A stretch of 64,000 nt of DNA. Origin: Paraescarpia echinospica. Its lineage: Eukaryota; Annelida; Polychaeta; Sabellida; Siboglinidae. A program made the position numbers and the translations under genes. The stretch is taken from assembly GCA_020002185.1 (NCBI GenBank), contig CM034535.1, forward strand, positions 66,912,484 through 66,976,483, in the 5' to 3' direction. This document shows positions 33,701-45,660 of the stretch, piece after piece (the stretch's first letter is position 1; each line of letters opens with the position of its first letter). The notes beneath the pieces are model-generated. The model saw nothing but the letters and a program-made list of their open reading frames with translations, searched no databases and was not told where the DNA came from.

Positions 33701-36700
33701 TTACCGGTGAAGTCACTGACTTTTGTATGGTGACTGCAACTTCCATAGATGGATGAGCCTTTGATGACGGTTTCCCTCTGTAGAAGACTTTCACACTGCT
33801 ATCGCCGTTTACGAGTTGGTCAACCCCTCTCCCTCTGCCACTGCTTCGAGAAACTGACAGCTGTGGAGCAAACTCCTGTGAACACTCGGTGTTAGCAGAC
33901 TGTATGCCTGTCATTGCAGCCATGTCCGTCTTGCTGTCTACATTGTCACGACTGTCATTAGAGACCGCATCGCCAACCAGTCCTGCCTCATCCTCGGACA
34001 TATCAGAGTCAAAGTGTACATGACCTTTCTGGGCATTCTCAGCAGGTAGAATCTTCACTGGTTTTTGCATCGTTGCTTGTGGAGAAGGCAAGTTCAAGTT
34101 ATTGTCAATGTCGGCCGGTGTGTCTACTAGAGTTCTGCGTGGTTTATGTCTGCGTCTTCGCTTCTTCTTGGTCTTCACGGTGTTGTCAGCAACATTCTCC
34201 TCTATCCTGACACTGCCATCGCCTCCAACATCGCACTGCTTCAGCGGGTCTACCTGCACCTCCTTCAGCTGTTCTCTCTTCACAACTAGTTCTGTGACTA
34301 CATTCTTTTGTTTACTTTTGGCATCTGCCAAACACTGTTCCATCTGCTCTGTTACTGTCTGTACGGCATCCTGCTGTTGTGTGGCACTCTTCTCATTGTA
34401 TTGGTCTTCCTCTTCTACTCCTGTCCCATTCAAACACTGCACCTTTTGCTTCATGGTAGCCTCGTCCATTCTCAAAAGCTGTGTATCATGACTTCTTGCT
34501 TCCTGAAAATCCATTGTGATATCGTCCGATTCAGAATGGTGTCTTTTGAGTTTCTTCTTTTTCTTCTTTCGTGTTGTCAGTTCGACTGCCGTCTGTTCAT
34601 CCGTACAACTTTGTAAATCTGGTTGTTCCACATTTTCCCTCAAGTTTGGTGTAAGTTGAACGCGTGTCTCATTCTTGACTGCGTCGATGTCCTGCACGCT
34701 GTCAACAAAGAGCAACACTTGATTACTGGTCAATGAACTGGAACATAAGTTCTCTAATATGTTTCGATTTGGTTCAACATTTAGCGTAATATTTTAATAG
34801 GCCATAATATGGAAAATTGAGGTTGGCTCAGATTCTACTTTTAGTCCATGAGTCTGGATTTTGACGCAGATGTGTCTGTATATATACAATTGTGCTGTGC
34901 CAGGTGTGAGAAAAAGTATACAAAATGTGAGTAAAGTATGAACGAGGTGCGAGTAAAAACACAGACCACGGCTTAGAAGTGTCAAACAACCCCTCCCCTG
35001 AAGACCTGGATGGTTGGAGCTACCAACACATTCCCAGGGAGTGCATTCCACCAGAAGACAGTGCTGGTTTTCACCAGAAGAAAGAATTGCTGTAGACCTG
35101 AATGTGAGCTGGGATAATCTGATATTTATTTGGATGATAATATCTTGTACTGGTGGGGAGCATTGTGGCAAGGTAGCAGTTACCATTCACAGCAATCTTT
35201 TGGATCCTATACATCAAGAGAAGACAAGAGAGTTGTCTTCTTCTCTCAAGGGAGTCCCAACAGAGGTGGTTAATCGTTGCAGACACACTTTCTCTCTGAC
35301 TATAGTTGTTCAGGACAAATCTAGCTGCCCGGCACTGGATATTTTCTATTTGGTTTACCTCCTTCTTGATGTATGGATTCCAGACAGTACTGCAGTATTG
35401 TAAGTGGGGACGGACAAGTGAAAAGTAGGCTTGCTGCTGTAGCTTCTGTGGGGTTTCTATAAGGTTTCGCCGGATTAGGCCCAGCATTCTGCTGGCATGG
35501 GAGATGATGTTATTGATGTGGTTCTGCCATGACATTGTGTTAGATATAATGATGCCTAGGAATGGGTATTGTGTGACCATGGAAAGTGTACATCCTCCTA
35601 GATGGCAGTCAGCATTGATTGTATTGCGATAAAGGGTAATTCGCATGGTGTGGCATTTATCTATGTTAAATTTCATTTGTCATACGTTTGCCCACTGTTG
35701 GAGTTTATTTAGGTCTTCCTGAAGTGCTGTGGAATTAGCTTGGTTGGATATAGGTCTATAGAGGAGTCATCTGCAAAAAGACAGAGCTTAAATGTTATTA
35801 CTGTTGGTAGATCGTTGATGAAGGACAGAAAAAGAGGACTGTTCCCTGGGGGACTCCTGAGGTGACGGGAACCCAGTCTGAAGAATTTCCGTCCACCACC
35901 ACTCACTGGGATCGGGATGTCAGGAGGTTTTGTATCCACAGCGGTAGGGGACCTCAAGTTCCATAGTGGTGCAGTTTGAGTGGTAATCGTTGGTGGGGGA
36001 CTCAGTCAAATGCCTTTGAGAAGTCAAGAATCACTGCGTCAACTTGTTTGCGATTATGTACGGATTTAACAATGTCTCGGGTTGTGATAATTAGTTGTGA
36101 TTCACAGGAACGGCCGGGTTTGAAACCATGCTGGGCATCTGCAAAAATACTGCAATTATCATAATGCTCCATGACTTGGCTGAATATTATGTGTTCAATC
36201 AACTTGCTGCAGACTGATGTGATAGATACAGGGCGATAATTGGATGGTGTGGCCCTGTCTCCTTGTAAATTGGGGTGATGTTTGCAAGTCTCCAGTCTGA
36301 TGGGATTAGACCTGTGTCCAATGACTGCTGAACTATGGTTGTTAATATTGGAGAGATTTCAACTACAAGGTCTTTCAATATACGATCAAGGAGGGCATCT
36401 GGTCCAGTGGCCTTGTTAGTTTTCAGCGATTGGAGCAGTTTGAGAACACCATCCAGAGTTACTGTGATGTGATGGATTGGAGCAGTTTGAGAACACCATC
36501 CAGAGTTACTGTGATGTGATTGATTGGAGCAGTTTGAGAACACCATCCAGAGTTACTGTGATGTGATGGATTGGAGCAGTTTGAGAACACCATCCAGAGT
36601 TAATGTGATGTGATTGATTGGCGGATGTTCAGGTTCGTTTATGATTGGTAGGTTGGAGGTGTTTTCAATGGTGAAGACTGAACAAAATTATTAACTGAAA

Positions 36701-39700
36701 GTGTTAGCTTTCCCTTTGCTGTCAAAGATTATATCAGATCCGTTTTTAAGGAAGAGATATTGGTCGAGTCTTATTTTTTTATTTAATGAAGTGCCAGAAA
36801 GTTTTGTTTGATTTACATCAGGGTATTCGAACATATTGTTTAGAAAAGACCAGTATTTGTGGCGCCGTTTCTTTTTGATACTCTTTGTGCCCTCATTATT
36901 ATCTGATGTTTGGGCTCTGTTATACAATCTATATACTAGGCTAAATGATTAGCAGCGTATACCTACTTCATACTAGTATTACTAGCCCAGTACTCCGGAC
37001 CAGAGTCCAGCAGACGGATGCTGTCGGCAGTGTGTGTACGCATGCATCAGGTGTTGTCCGTTTCTTTTTCCCACTCATATGTTGGCACCTAATTTCACCA
37101 ATTCTAATGACTGCCACTATCCCAACTTGACACACAAACAATATTATCACCACGACGTATACGTGCATATATGTAAACTCACGATCTATCACCCCAAAGT
37201 CTTAGATCATTAAATTAGTTTGCCTAACAACAATCCTAACTTTTCAAAACAAGATGGCAGAGGTGTAAATTAAAGCGTGTGTAACCAAATCATCCCCAAG
37301 ACAACTTAATCAACCAGCACATATTATAGTAAAAATTCTAGCTTAACAACATTTATGTAAGATAACTAGGACAGGCAAGGCTGATAATAAATAGGCACAC
37401 ATAAAACTGTGTACTAACAGACTTTTCAACAGGATATTAAAAACACCAGAGCCACCCTGGGTGACAAATCTTTGCTAGCACATATAATGTCCTGTAGCAC
37501 TAAATTAGCTTAGGTCTTGCCTGGTCCTTGGCTTTGGAAGTTTCACTGGCACTTGGATTTTAGTTAAACAATAATCAGTAAACTAAACAATAGCATTCTA
37601 TTATAATCTAGTGCGATATGTCACAAACAGGTGGAAGTAGTGGTGGACAGTCACATAAGAAAATGGTAAATAAATGTGGACTATGCAAAACACAAGTGAT
37701 AAAATCTTACTGGGGACTTAAGAGTGAGTACTGTGGAGCATGGTTCTACATCAAGTGTGAAGACAACAAGAGAGGCATATGATTTCATTGCCAGTCATGG
37801 AGAACAGCTACACTGGTTTTGTAAAGCCTGCAAATCCAAAGCTATCGAGGTACTGAAACATAATTTCAGTAAGTAGTCCCGGAAAACAAAATGGAGGGTA
37901 GGAATAGACTGACAGTTGTAACCCTGGGAAATCGGAACATGAAAACAAAAGTGCTAAGAGTAGCAAAGAAGCTGAGAAACAAGGACGATTGGAAACATGT
38001 ATATCAGTGTAGATGAGACCGTGAGAGAACGTGAGAAACAATACTAAGAAAGGAATTAAGGGAAAGGAAGGGAAAAGGTGAAAAGAACATATACATCCAT
38101 CGGGGCCACATTGTTGAGACAGATGACAGCAAGACACAAGGCACCCAGGCGGAAGAATCACCACGCAGTAAGAACGACCAATGAACGACCCCCTCCAGGA
38201 GGAGTCAAACAACACACGTGGCACATAATAGGGGCAGTCAGTTGGGAACGACACCTCCCAGAAGGAGCAGTCAATCAAGAACGGCTCCCACCAGGAAGGG
38301 CACCCAGTCCACAAACCAGCAAAAAAGTACGAGTGGGGATGGAAGTGGATAGCACCAGCACTAGCATGTATATAAACACTAACAGCGAAAATCTGCACAA
38401 AATTGGTGAAGGGAATAAAAAAGGAACAGGGAGCACAGGCAATATTACTGTAAATAAACTCAAAGCCATATCTGTGAATGCCAGAAGCCTCTTATTCTTA
38501 AACAAGCTGGATGAGATGCAATATGTTGCAACTGAGGAAAACCCAGACTTGATATGTGTAACAGAAATGTGGGCTCACAAAGATGTATCTGATGCAGAGC
38601 TTAACCTCGAGGGATACAGTTTGATTAGAAATAATAGAGTGTAAGAAAGGAGGTGGCTGCATTATATACAGTAAAATCTTTCTAAGCGGCCACCTGTCCA
38701 TAACAACAACCTGAATATAACGGTCACCTTTGAAAGCCCTGAATGACTTCCTATTAATTTGCAATGCCCACTATCTGTCCATAACGGTAACCTGTCTATT
38801 GCATATAATGGTCAGTTAATTGGGTCCGAACCATTCATAATCAAACTGCTGCTTGCAGGCAGCTAAAAGCAGGGTTGAACGGTTTTAACCGCCCGGTTTT
38901 AACCTGGTTAAAATCTGGTTGAAACCGGGCTAATTTTCCCTGAAAAGTTGTCAAAACCTGGTCAATACCCGGTCAAAACCGAATTTAGTAATAATTGTGT
39001 GCAATATTTCTGTAATTAATGATTAATCACTATAAAAACAATGCCAGTGTCAAAATATATATTCAGTATGAATAAGAAACAAGATATCTGGAGGTATTAT
39101 TGCTCATTGTATTCAAATCAAGCTCATGCAAAAAGTAGACCGTAATTTTCAACAATACGTGTAAACATGTCAGAGTGGTAATCAATGTAAAGCATATAAA
39201 CTAAAGTATTACATAGTCCATGCTCTGTTGTTGGTCCTGTTTTATTCTTTAGATTAACTAATTGAATTTGTATTTTCAAAAGATAGCCCAGCTGTGTCCT
39301 CATGATTGATGATTACAGATACGGGGTACATGGAACATTTACCCTTACAATATATATCATTTTTAATTAACTAGTTTTAGTTTTTGTGGCAATATTCTCA
39401 GTGATATATTAGTGCGATGTAGTTGATATTTTATTTGACGTAAGTGTACTCGTTAAAATTGTACAATATTGCATAACAATTTAAATCACTTTGACACTTT
39501 CACCACGCCAAGAGACTAACACCAATACAATCGCCAGGTGGCGTGCACATAATGTGTTATGTTTGTCGTTTTCACTATTAAGCATACATTTACATCCATT
39601 CCCAAATTGTGTGTTATATTAGCACAACAAAAACTTTTATATATTCAGATCCAAAATCCAATCGTTTTCATTAGCATGACACTGCGAAAATTGACACCAG

Positions 39701-42700
39701 ACAACGTATTCGAATTTGGCGTAGTCAGGCCGTTTCCATAACATAGATTTAGGGTCAGGCACGGTCTATGAGAACACGGCCACCTTTTTTCTGCTAAAAT
39801 AGTTTCTAGAATGGTTATGCATATAAAGAACTTTGTAACGGGTGAATACTTTACAATAATTAATAAGTGTTCTACACATGCTTTTATTTATTAAGCCTGC
39901 GTGTCATTTCAGTTTCAGTTGTGCAAGAACAAGGATTGCTTCAGAGTAATTGCACGACAATTCAGCATTGATGTTTCATAATCTCCAGCTATGCTTTTTT
40001 AAGCAAGTAGATATTTACATTCTATCACTAGGTAAAATTAGTATATGAACTAAATATAAGCTTGGAGAAATTTGGTGTATGTTGGGTTAGTGTTAGGCTT
40101 TACAATAGTATTAATATGTTTTAGCTGTGTTTTGACCAGGTTTTGACCGGTTTTAACTGATAAGCGGTCAAAACAGGTTTTGACCTGCTAGAGTGCAACC
40201 CTGGCTCAAAGTGAATTTATAATTTCCATGAATAAAACGTCATAGCGTTGGTGTCATCACATGTACAAGGGACTATGAAATTGCAATCAAGTCATGGGTG
40301 GTGTCATCAGCTTGTTGCAGCCACTATATGGCTTTACTCCAGCCTTTGCTCCAGCAAAGGGGAGCAGAATCAGCTTTGATGTCCAACATGAGCTCTGAGA
40401 AGCCATGGAAGCAGGCTGTTGTAATATTTACCTAGGCAGCTTGGCATAGCTGGAGAGACTGCTTAGGTAAATATTACAATGGCCTGTTACCTACCACTTG
40501 GGGTAGCTCAAATTGTATTAGTAATCCCCCTGAGCTAATCTGGGTCAAGGCTTGCCTTGCACTCTTTCACACCCTCCTGTTTCCTTTTGGACATCAAAGC
40601 CTTTTCTGTTTGCCTTTACTTGGAGGGCATGATTTATTTCACCATGGCCCAAAATAAAAAAGGAACATTGATTAAATATAGCATGTTGTGTATTGTGTTA
40701 TTTATATTGCTGTTAACTCTATGTTTGTATTGTTTACGAGAATACCAACTAGCGAATGTCAACACAGGAGCTTACACAAACACATAACACGGAATCGGTA
40801 TGGTGTCACTTAACGACAACAACAGGCTCCCTACTTGTAGGAGTATACTACCACAGCACATCTGCTGATCTCAACAGCAAACTAGCTCTACATAACTTAT
40901 TATGCACAGCATGTGCAACAAGCAACAACATTGCAATATATGGAGATTTCAACCACAGAACCATTGACTTGACTAGTATGCAGACAGAAGCCGAGGGGAT
41001 ACGATTCCTGGAACTCACCCAAGATCTCTTTCTAACCCAACATGTACGTGATGCTACTAGGGGTGAGAATACATTGAATCTTGTACTATCCTCTTTACCA
41101 AATACGGTTGAGCAAGTTAGGGTAAGTGAACCCTTCAGTGACCACAACATTGTGATATTAGTGTATATTGACATAAAAGAGTGGAGAGAAACTTACTACG
41201 ACTACAAGAGGGCAAACTATAATGGAATGAAACAATGTTTAGAGAACTATGATTGGAAGCATGTATTCCAGGATACTAATGTACACACAAAATGGGACAC
41301 CTTTAACACAGTAGTTAATCGGCAATGGAAAGTTTTATCCCTGTGTCAACAAGGAGACGAAAGACCAAACCCAGATGGATGACTAAACGAGCAGAAATGG
41401 CAAGATGGAAGAAATAGCACACGTTGAAGAAAAACAGAGAAACAGGAGAATATCATCTGTACGAAGCATACAAATGTCAACTAAACAATGAAGTGGTAAA
41501 GGCTAAACCAAATGTTGAGAAAAGACTTGCCAACAACATAAAAAAAGACCTGAAGTCTTTTTATTCATATACTAGGACTGAAACTAAGACAAAAGACACT
41601 GTCGGCCCCCTTTTGGATAGCAATGGGGATGTGATTTTAGACTCTGTCGAGACAACAAATGTTCTAAATGGCTACTTCGACTCAGTGTTCATCGGCGAGG
41701 TAACAGAAAATCTTCCTGACGCATAATTACAAACCAGTAACTGAAGACCTGTGGGTCTAACATCACAAATATCTAAAGTAATGGAAGCCATCATCAAGGA
41801 TGATATCGTTGGCCATCTTCAAAATCACGATTTGATTCAACGGTCGCAACTGGTTTTTTCATACATGACAAACTTTTTAGTGTACCTGGATAAGGTTACA
41901 TCCTATATCGATAAAGGTCTTCCAGTGGACTCTATTTATTTAGATTTCAATCAGTAAAGCTTTTAATCGAGTCCCACACTGCAGGCTGGCGATGAAACTA
42001 AATGCACATGGGATAAGAGGAGCAGTTAATAGATGGATATCGCAGTGGCTGACTGACAGAGTGCAGCATGTCGTTATAAAAGGTTTGAGTTCAGGATGGT
42101 CACCTGTTAAGAGTGGAGTCCCCCAAGGATCTATTTTGGGTCCGATTTTATTTGTAGTACATATTAATGATATAGATGAAGGAGTGTGCAACGTTCTCCT
42201 AAAATTTGCTGACGACACAAAACTGCTCAGTCAGGTAGCATCATGTAAAGCAAAGATGCTGAGAAACCTAAGTACCTTGCATGGGTGGAGTGCTGAATGG
42301 GCAATGTTATTTAATGCAGAAAAATGCAAGTGTGTACACTACGGTCATAACAACAGGCAGTATGACTACTACATTGGTGATGACCCCATAGAAACATCAC
42401 ATGTAAAATAAGATTTGGGACTGATAATAACAGACACACTTAACATAACGGAGCAATGTGTTAAGGCATCAAATAAGGCTAATGCGATACTAGACATGAT
42501 TAACAGGGGTGACCCGATTAACAGAGCTATCAAATATAAAACCAGAGGTAGTTGTAAAACTATACAAATTAATATCACAACTCTGGAGACTAGATGACAG
42601 CGTGCTGATTTATTGGAAGTATTATATTCGACGGGTTAGAGAGTATTCTTCCGGCAGATTTCTTTGTCATGGAAAATAAACATACCACAACAAGAGGGCA

Positions 42701-45418
42701 TCCTTTCAAAATAACCAAAGTGCACTTAATATATTATTTTACTCAAAAGATAGTTAACAACTGGAATAGACTTCTGGAAGCAGCGGTTAAGTCCAAAAAC
42801 ATCAACCAGTTCAAGGGACACATTGACAAATATTTATGCAATAGGGCGGAGGATTACACGAGACAATGTTTGACTCCCTTCCTCGGCAACTCTTTCGCTA
42901 CTAGACTCTAGAGTACAGTGTATACGTGTAGGGAGGTCAGACCGATTTACCTCCCCTTCTGACAACATGGGAGACAGGGGTCCCAGTTTAATGGCCGTAG
43001 TTTATTATCATGCATTCTACCTGTTGGTTTGTGAATTCTTATGTTGTAATAATGTCAATGTGTGTACGTGCACTGAAAAATGATTTTTTGGCAGTGTTTA
43101 TGAGCGGTAATAATTTTTTTACTCTCGGTGTTGTATTTTGGTTTTCTTGATTTATGCATGTGGCCATCTTGGATCATGTTGACAGGCCCCACCTATAAAA
43201 CTGATTTGCGAGATTATGTTAATGAGTACATTCATATTGAAATGTGATGAAGAAAGAGGAAATTCAAAGGAAAATGAATCTGAAAATGTCATGGTAATCC
43301 GTCGATAAAAAGTTATAGTAATTATGGATTTAAAATGGCCCATGTTTGATGATGTTTTGTGAGTATTTAGTTAGTCAAATTTTTATTATTTATTATAAAG
43401 CATTTATAGAGCGCCGTGTGTCCGGATAACAAATCTGCTCAAAGGCGCTGACAATCGTAGAGTATTAGTAGAATACATTAAATTCAGTGGAATGCAAGTG
43501 CAGATGGGTAAAGAATTGTGTCGACGATAACATGATTACAGTGATGGCTTACCAATTGATAGCACAAACATGAACGAGGTCTGTTTATGGAACCCCTGTC
43601 TCAAAAGACATCGCCATTTTGTCATATTCCTCGCAGTGCGTGCAGTACATCATGGTATACATTGCACTCGTGACTCGGATAGCGATGTGATTGACAGCGG
43701 GTGACTTTGATTAATACTGCCAAGTACCTATGCCTACACCATGTTTAATGTAACTGATTGATGTTTAATATTAATTTATTTATTCGTATTCTCTGTATTA
43801 TTTTAGCTTAATTATAAAAATTTTGAACTATTTAGCATATACATATATATTGTGTGTTGGTTACATTATTACAATTTATAACAATTTATGTTTTAATTCA
43901 TTTATTGTATTATTATTATTTGTTTATAAAATTGTGTATCGTTATAAATTATTTTAATATAGGGCCTACTATTTATGCATTTAATATGCATATATACCAG
44001 TTTTCTTTTTTATATTTAAACTTACAGAATGAAATGATATCTTTTTATTTGTCACTATATAGTATACATAAAATAATATACATTAAATAAACATTATGAC
44101 TTATGGTATCTATTAATTGAATATAATCATAGACAAATAAGTATAATAGTAGGCCCCATTGTTGATGATAACAATGGGTTTAACCACAGTATATTACAAG
44201 TTAAATGGTTTGGCAATCATAGTAGTTATGGGCTTTGCCCAATATAACAAGTGTTGTATAATGGGGGACTATTACTGGCATTTTGTGCCACAGTGTATTA
44301 CGAGTTAATTGCCTTGTCAATCATAGCAGTTATTGGCTTTGCCCAATAAAACAAGTGTTGTGAAATGGGAGACTAGTATTTTCATTTTGTGGTTCTAATC
44401 CACAGCCCAATCAACAATGCCTTTCATGTGTTTTAATGTTATGAAGATAGAACCACACTGATCATCTTTGCTCAGTTGCTGTGTCGTGTTCATGATTTAA
44501 TGGTACTGTAATGCATGGTGTGTGTATGTTTACTTTTTTATGTGTGTATTTATTGTTGCATGTAATTTTTTATTGACCTTCTTTAGAGATGGCAAAAGAC
44601 TCAAGAGTAATTTTCTTGTGATTTATGTACAAAATCAGATCCGTCAGAAAACGTTTGGAAAAATTCATGAAATTTTGAACTTTGTAAAACTGTAGTGTCC
44701 TTAATATTTCATATATGTACATGAAACAAGCACTATTGCACTTCTATTAGTGACTATCATCAAGGGAAAATAATTATAAAAAAGTTCTTGTGATTTATAT
44801 GAAAAATTAGATCTGTCAGAAAACCATCTGAAAATTTCATGAAATTCGAAACTTTACCAAGCTGTAATTTTTTTAAATATATTTCACTTAGATACATGAA
44901 ACAACTACCATTGTACTTCTTATAGTAACTACTATCAGGAAAAATTGAAACACATATTTTTTTACGAAACAAAATTTTGGTCCGACCACCCTAACACGTG
45001 TAGTCTGTAGAAGAGGAAGATTCATGGTAAATTCAAGATGTCGCTTGGGTGATGGATAGTTAGTGTCAGTGCGAGGACAAATATTAACTCAGGCCATTTA
45101 AGTCAAGTATTAATATCTGGTTGTCATATAACGAAAATGTATTCGTAGACTGTACCTGAGTAAATCGTTTTCACGTAAAATGCGTACGCTTTCCCAACTC
45201 GGCAAAAGAAAGTGTTCGAGACATAACTGAATAGAATTGCTTGCTAAGTGGAATCGATTAACTATTTGCAGTTGTAAATCAGATATAGTAGAAAGACTCG
45301 AGCTTTCTTGGACTAACATCCAATATTTTCTCGACACTTTCGTCGTAATTAGTTGGTTAATATCGAGTTTAATGCGAATTCGAACGCTCTCACGCGGATC
45401 TTCTCTGGGCGCTGCCAT
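24731..45418 (-). CDS. COIL: Coilin (p80), Cajal body scaffold, seven exons
   Basis: Coilin organises Cajal bodies and interacts with snRNP and SMN components. Minus-strand exons: 45418-45156, 34698-33705, 33395-33306, 31860-31813, 29199-29130, 27502-27420, 24778-24731. Every junction is GT-AG with matching phase, giving 531 residues (human 576). Residues 1-88 are the N-terminal self-association domain (SVRIRIKLD, then HFLLPSWESVRILRENDLL). Exon 2 encodes the disordered middle: two basic NLS-like runs (about 131-142 and 263-277) and a short RG motif (SGRGRG, about 375-379) followed by FYRGKP. Exons 3-7 encode the coilin-specific C-terminal Tudor-like fold: KDYSVYDLLHGPPRPGDKIA, LLELSETYNPEVSSYK, VISYDPSTQTLEVEKL, RKPGKFDLVVE and SWPSLIEARLL. 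The first ATG begins MAAPRED. Introns, especially intron 1, are full of transposons. Confidence 0.94.
24779..25671. other. COIL intron 6, unique part
   Basis: AT-rich intronic sequence. An AATAAA on the plus strand near 25306 could serve as a late CENPM poly(A) signal, but this is only a hexamer match. No other feature is seen. Confidence 0.4.
26112..26205 (+). repeat. tRNA-like segment in the left foldback arm
   Basis: TAGTTCGGTTAGTAAAGGCG resembles a pol III A box and CGGTTCAAACCCC a B box. Acceptor and T-stem pairing are poor and the middle is longer than a normal tRNA. It is more likely a tRNA-derived repeat than a functional tRNA. Confidence 0.45.
26643..26738 (-). repeat. tRNA-like segment in the right foldback arm
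   Basis: Mirror copy of 26112-26205 with a better A box (GTTAGCTCGGTTGGTAAAGG) and the same B box (CCGGTTCAAACCCC). Differences between the two arms show which changes arose after duplication. Confidence 0.45.
27503..29129. other. COIL intron 5, no recognised feature
   Basis: Between the exons at 27420-27502 and 29130-29199. AT-rich; short C-runs near 27900-27950 and 28045. I see no gene or clear repeat. Confidence 0.4.
29206..29575. repeat. About 23-bp minisatellite abutting a COIL splice acceptor
   Basis: Repeats of CAGTGAACACATCCAACA with CAC/CATA/CTG variants, some units shortened to about 17 bp, roughly 15 copies. The COIL exon at 29199 starts only about 6 bp from the array, so the array supplies most of the 3' splice-site region of intron 4. 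The long Cys/His/Trp-rich minus-strand ORFs here are repeat artefacts. Confidence 0.9.
29576..30330 (+). mobile_element. CR1/L2-type LINE fragment (RT C-terminal region)
   Basis: Conceptual frames give WLLQFNPEKCKLMHV, then EKDVGM, KAAKKAFKHMTKKSF and TLYRAYI, with later QQRATKLV- and LQQLKLHSLYYRRQRGDL-like pieces. This is the standard order at the end of a CR1/L2-group reverse transcriptase. It is broken by frameshifts and stops. It lies in COIL intron 4, antisense to the gene. Confidence 0.75.
30664..31300 (-). mobile_element. CR1/L2-type LINE fragment, RT C-terminus open for 173 codons
   Basis: Minus-strand frame 31185-30664 reads LLYTALVRPHLDYADSIWNP, then LERAQRRATKLVPEIRNLNY, YRRRRGDLIQVYRIING and FSQRIFLDWNNLS, the conserved C-terminus of CR1-group RTs. 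Upstream codons (to about 31300) include EKDLGVTFD after a frame break. It is 5'-truncated and lies in COIL intron 4, sense to the gene. Confidence 0.85.
31991..33048 (+). mobile_element. Penelope-like element fragment with inverted terminal repeats
   Basis: The plus strand contains the end of the Penelope RT (MPFLDAKFTRKEDGSVKSIA, then KKTHTDQYLNFASHHPKH) followed by a GIY-YIG endonuclease region (YQIPCKNCGAEYIGETGR, then LTDHATTQNHIIDWEEAK in a shifted frame). RT plus GIY-YIG in this order defines Penelope-like elements. It is broken by stops and frameshifts. About 95 bp at each end form an inverted repeat: TTCTTTTAAACATATCCAAT at 31991 against ATTGGATATGTTTAAAAGAA ending near 33048, with GTGACACACCAACTTCATCA inside. 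The 5' part of the RT is absent. It lies in COIL intron 3. Confidence 0.88.
34990..36930 (-). mobile_element. CR1/L2-type LINE ORF2 remnant in COIL intron 1
   Basis: Read on the minus strand, pieces follow in RT order: KYWSFLNNMFEYPDVNQT (linker), LKTNKATGPDALLDRILKDL, AQHGFKPGRSCESQLIITTR, VDAVILDFSKAFD, CLFADDSSIDLYPTK (catalytic ADD), FNIDKCHTMRITLYRN and LVRPHLQYCSTVWNPYIKKE. Several frameshifts and stops separate them, and the PQGS-containing part has been disrupted. Sense to COIL. No endonuclease domain is seen. Confidence 0.88.
36426..36616. repeat. Four tandem copies of a 46-bp unit inside the LINE remnant
   Basis: GATTGGAGCAGTTTGAGAAC followed by ACCATCCAGAGTTACTGTG repeats at about 36428, 36476, 36522 and 36568. 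The unit is LINE coding sequence (the DGVLKLLQS stretch) that expanded after insertion. Confidence 0.9.
36931..37620. other. COIL intron 1, no recognised feature
   Basis: AT-rich intronic sequence between two LINE remnants, with short chance ORFs only. Confidence 0.4.
38680..38869. mobile_element. DNA-transposon end, pogo/Tigger-like
   Basis: TACAGTAAAATCTTTCTAAG followed by CGGCCACCTGTCCATAAC and further CCTGTCCATAACGG-like repeats. A CAGTA start at a TA with stepped CGGCCACC motifs is typical of pogo/Tigger-type non-autonomous elements. The opposite end is not clearly found. This piece marks where the LINE was first cut. Confidence 0.5.
38870..40203. mobile_element. Non-autonomous hAT element (1334 bp) with 8-bp target duplication
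   Basis: It starts CAGGGTTG and ends CAACCCTG. It is flanked by GCTAAAAG (38862-38869) and GCTCAAAG (40204-40211), an 8-bp target duplication with one mismatch, as expected for hAT. Both ends carry clusters of GGTTTTAACC/GGTCAAAACC-type repeats in subterminal positions. The interior is AT-rich with no transposase. Confidence 0.85.
40412..40486. repeat. 28-bp-arm hairpin, core of a MITE-like palindrome
   Basis: CAGGCTGTTGTAATATTTAC...GGCAG pairs with CTGC...GTAAATATTACAATGGCCTG. Outer sequences (CAGCTTTGATGTCCAA near 40371 and TTGGACATCAAAG near 40587) are also inverted, so the whole foldback spans about 40360-40610. Confidence 0.7.
42961..44175. other. COIL intron 1, AT-rich
   Basis: TATAGAGCGCCGTGTGTCCGG at about 43408 resembles TTGAGCGCCATATATCCGG near 54819, so both may be tails of a shared SINE/LINE family. 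Otherwise no feature is recognised. Confidence 0.35.
44176..44400. repeat. Two tandem copies of a 113-bp unit
   Basis: CCACAGTATATTACAAGTTA...GGCTTTGCCCAATATAACAAG recurs about 113 bp later with substitutions (CCACAGTGTATTACGAGTTA...). Old duplication. Confidence 0.85.
44602..44962. repeat. Two tandem copies of an about 170-bp unit
   Basis: TTCTTGTGATTTATGTACAA...ATCCGTCAGAAAACG near 44613 recurs near 44783 as TTCTTGTGATTTATATGAAA...ATCTGTCAGAAAACC. Downstream parts (CATGAAACAAGCACTATTGC / CATGAAACAACTACCATTGT) also match. Confidence 0.85.

Positions 45419-45660
<242 letters not shown>

Larger units (their letters stand above)
37621..42960 (+). mobile_element. CR1/L2-type LINE, near full length, interrupted by nested insertions
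   Basis: The ORF1 part (from ATG at 37619) shows a PHD-type finger broken by a frameshift (KCGLCKTQVIKSYWGLKSEY, later LHWFCKACKSKA). The ORF2 endonuclease starts near 38460 (LKAISVNARSLLFLNKLDEM, PDLICVTEMW), is cut at about 38680, and resumes near 40750 (NIAIYGDFNHRTIDL, FSDHNIV). Then come the linker (YSYTRTETKTKDTVGPLLDS) and RT (VKSGVPQGSILGPILFVVHI, LLKFADDTKLLSQ, FNAEKCKCVHYG). The 3' end lies near 42960. Many stops and frameshifts make it inactive. The insert is mainly a hAT element plus other MITE-like pieces. COIL intron 1, antisense. Confidence 0.85.
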
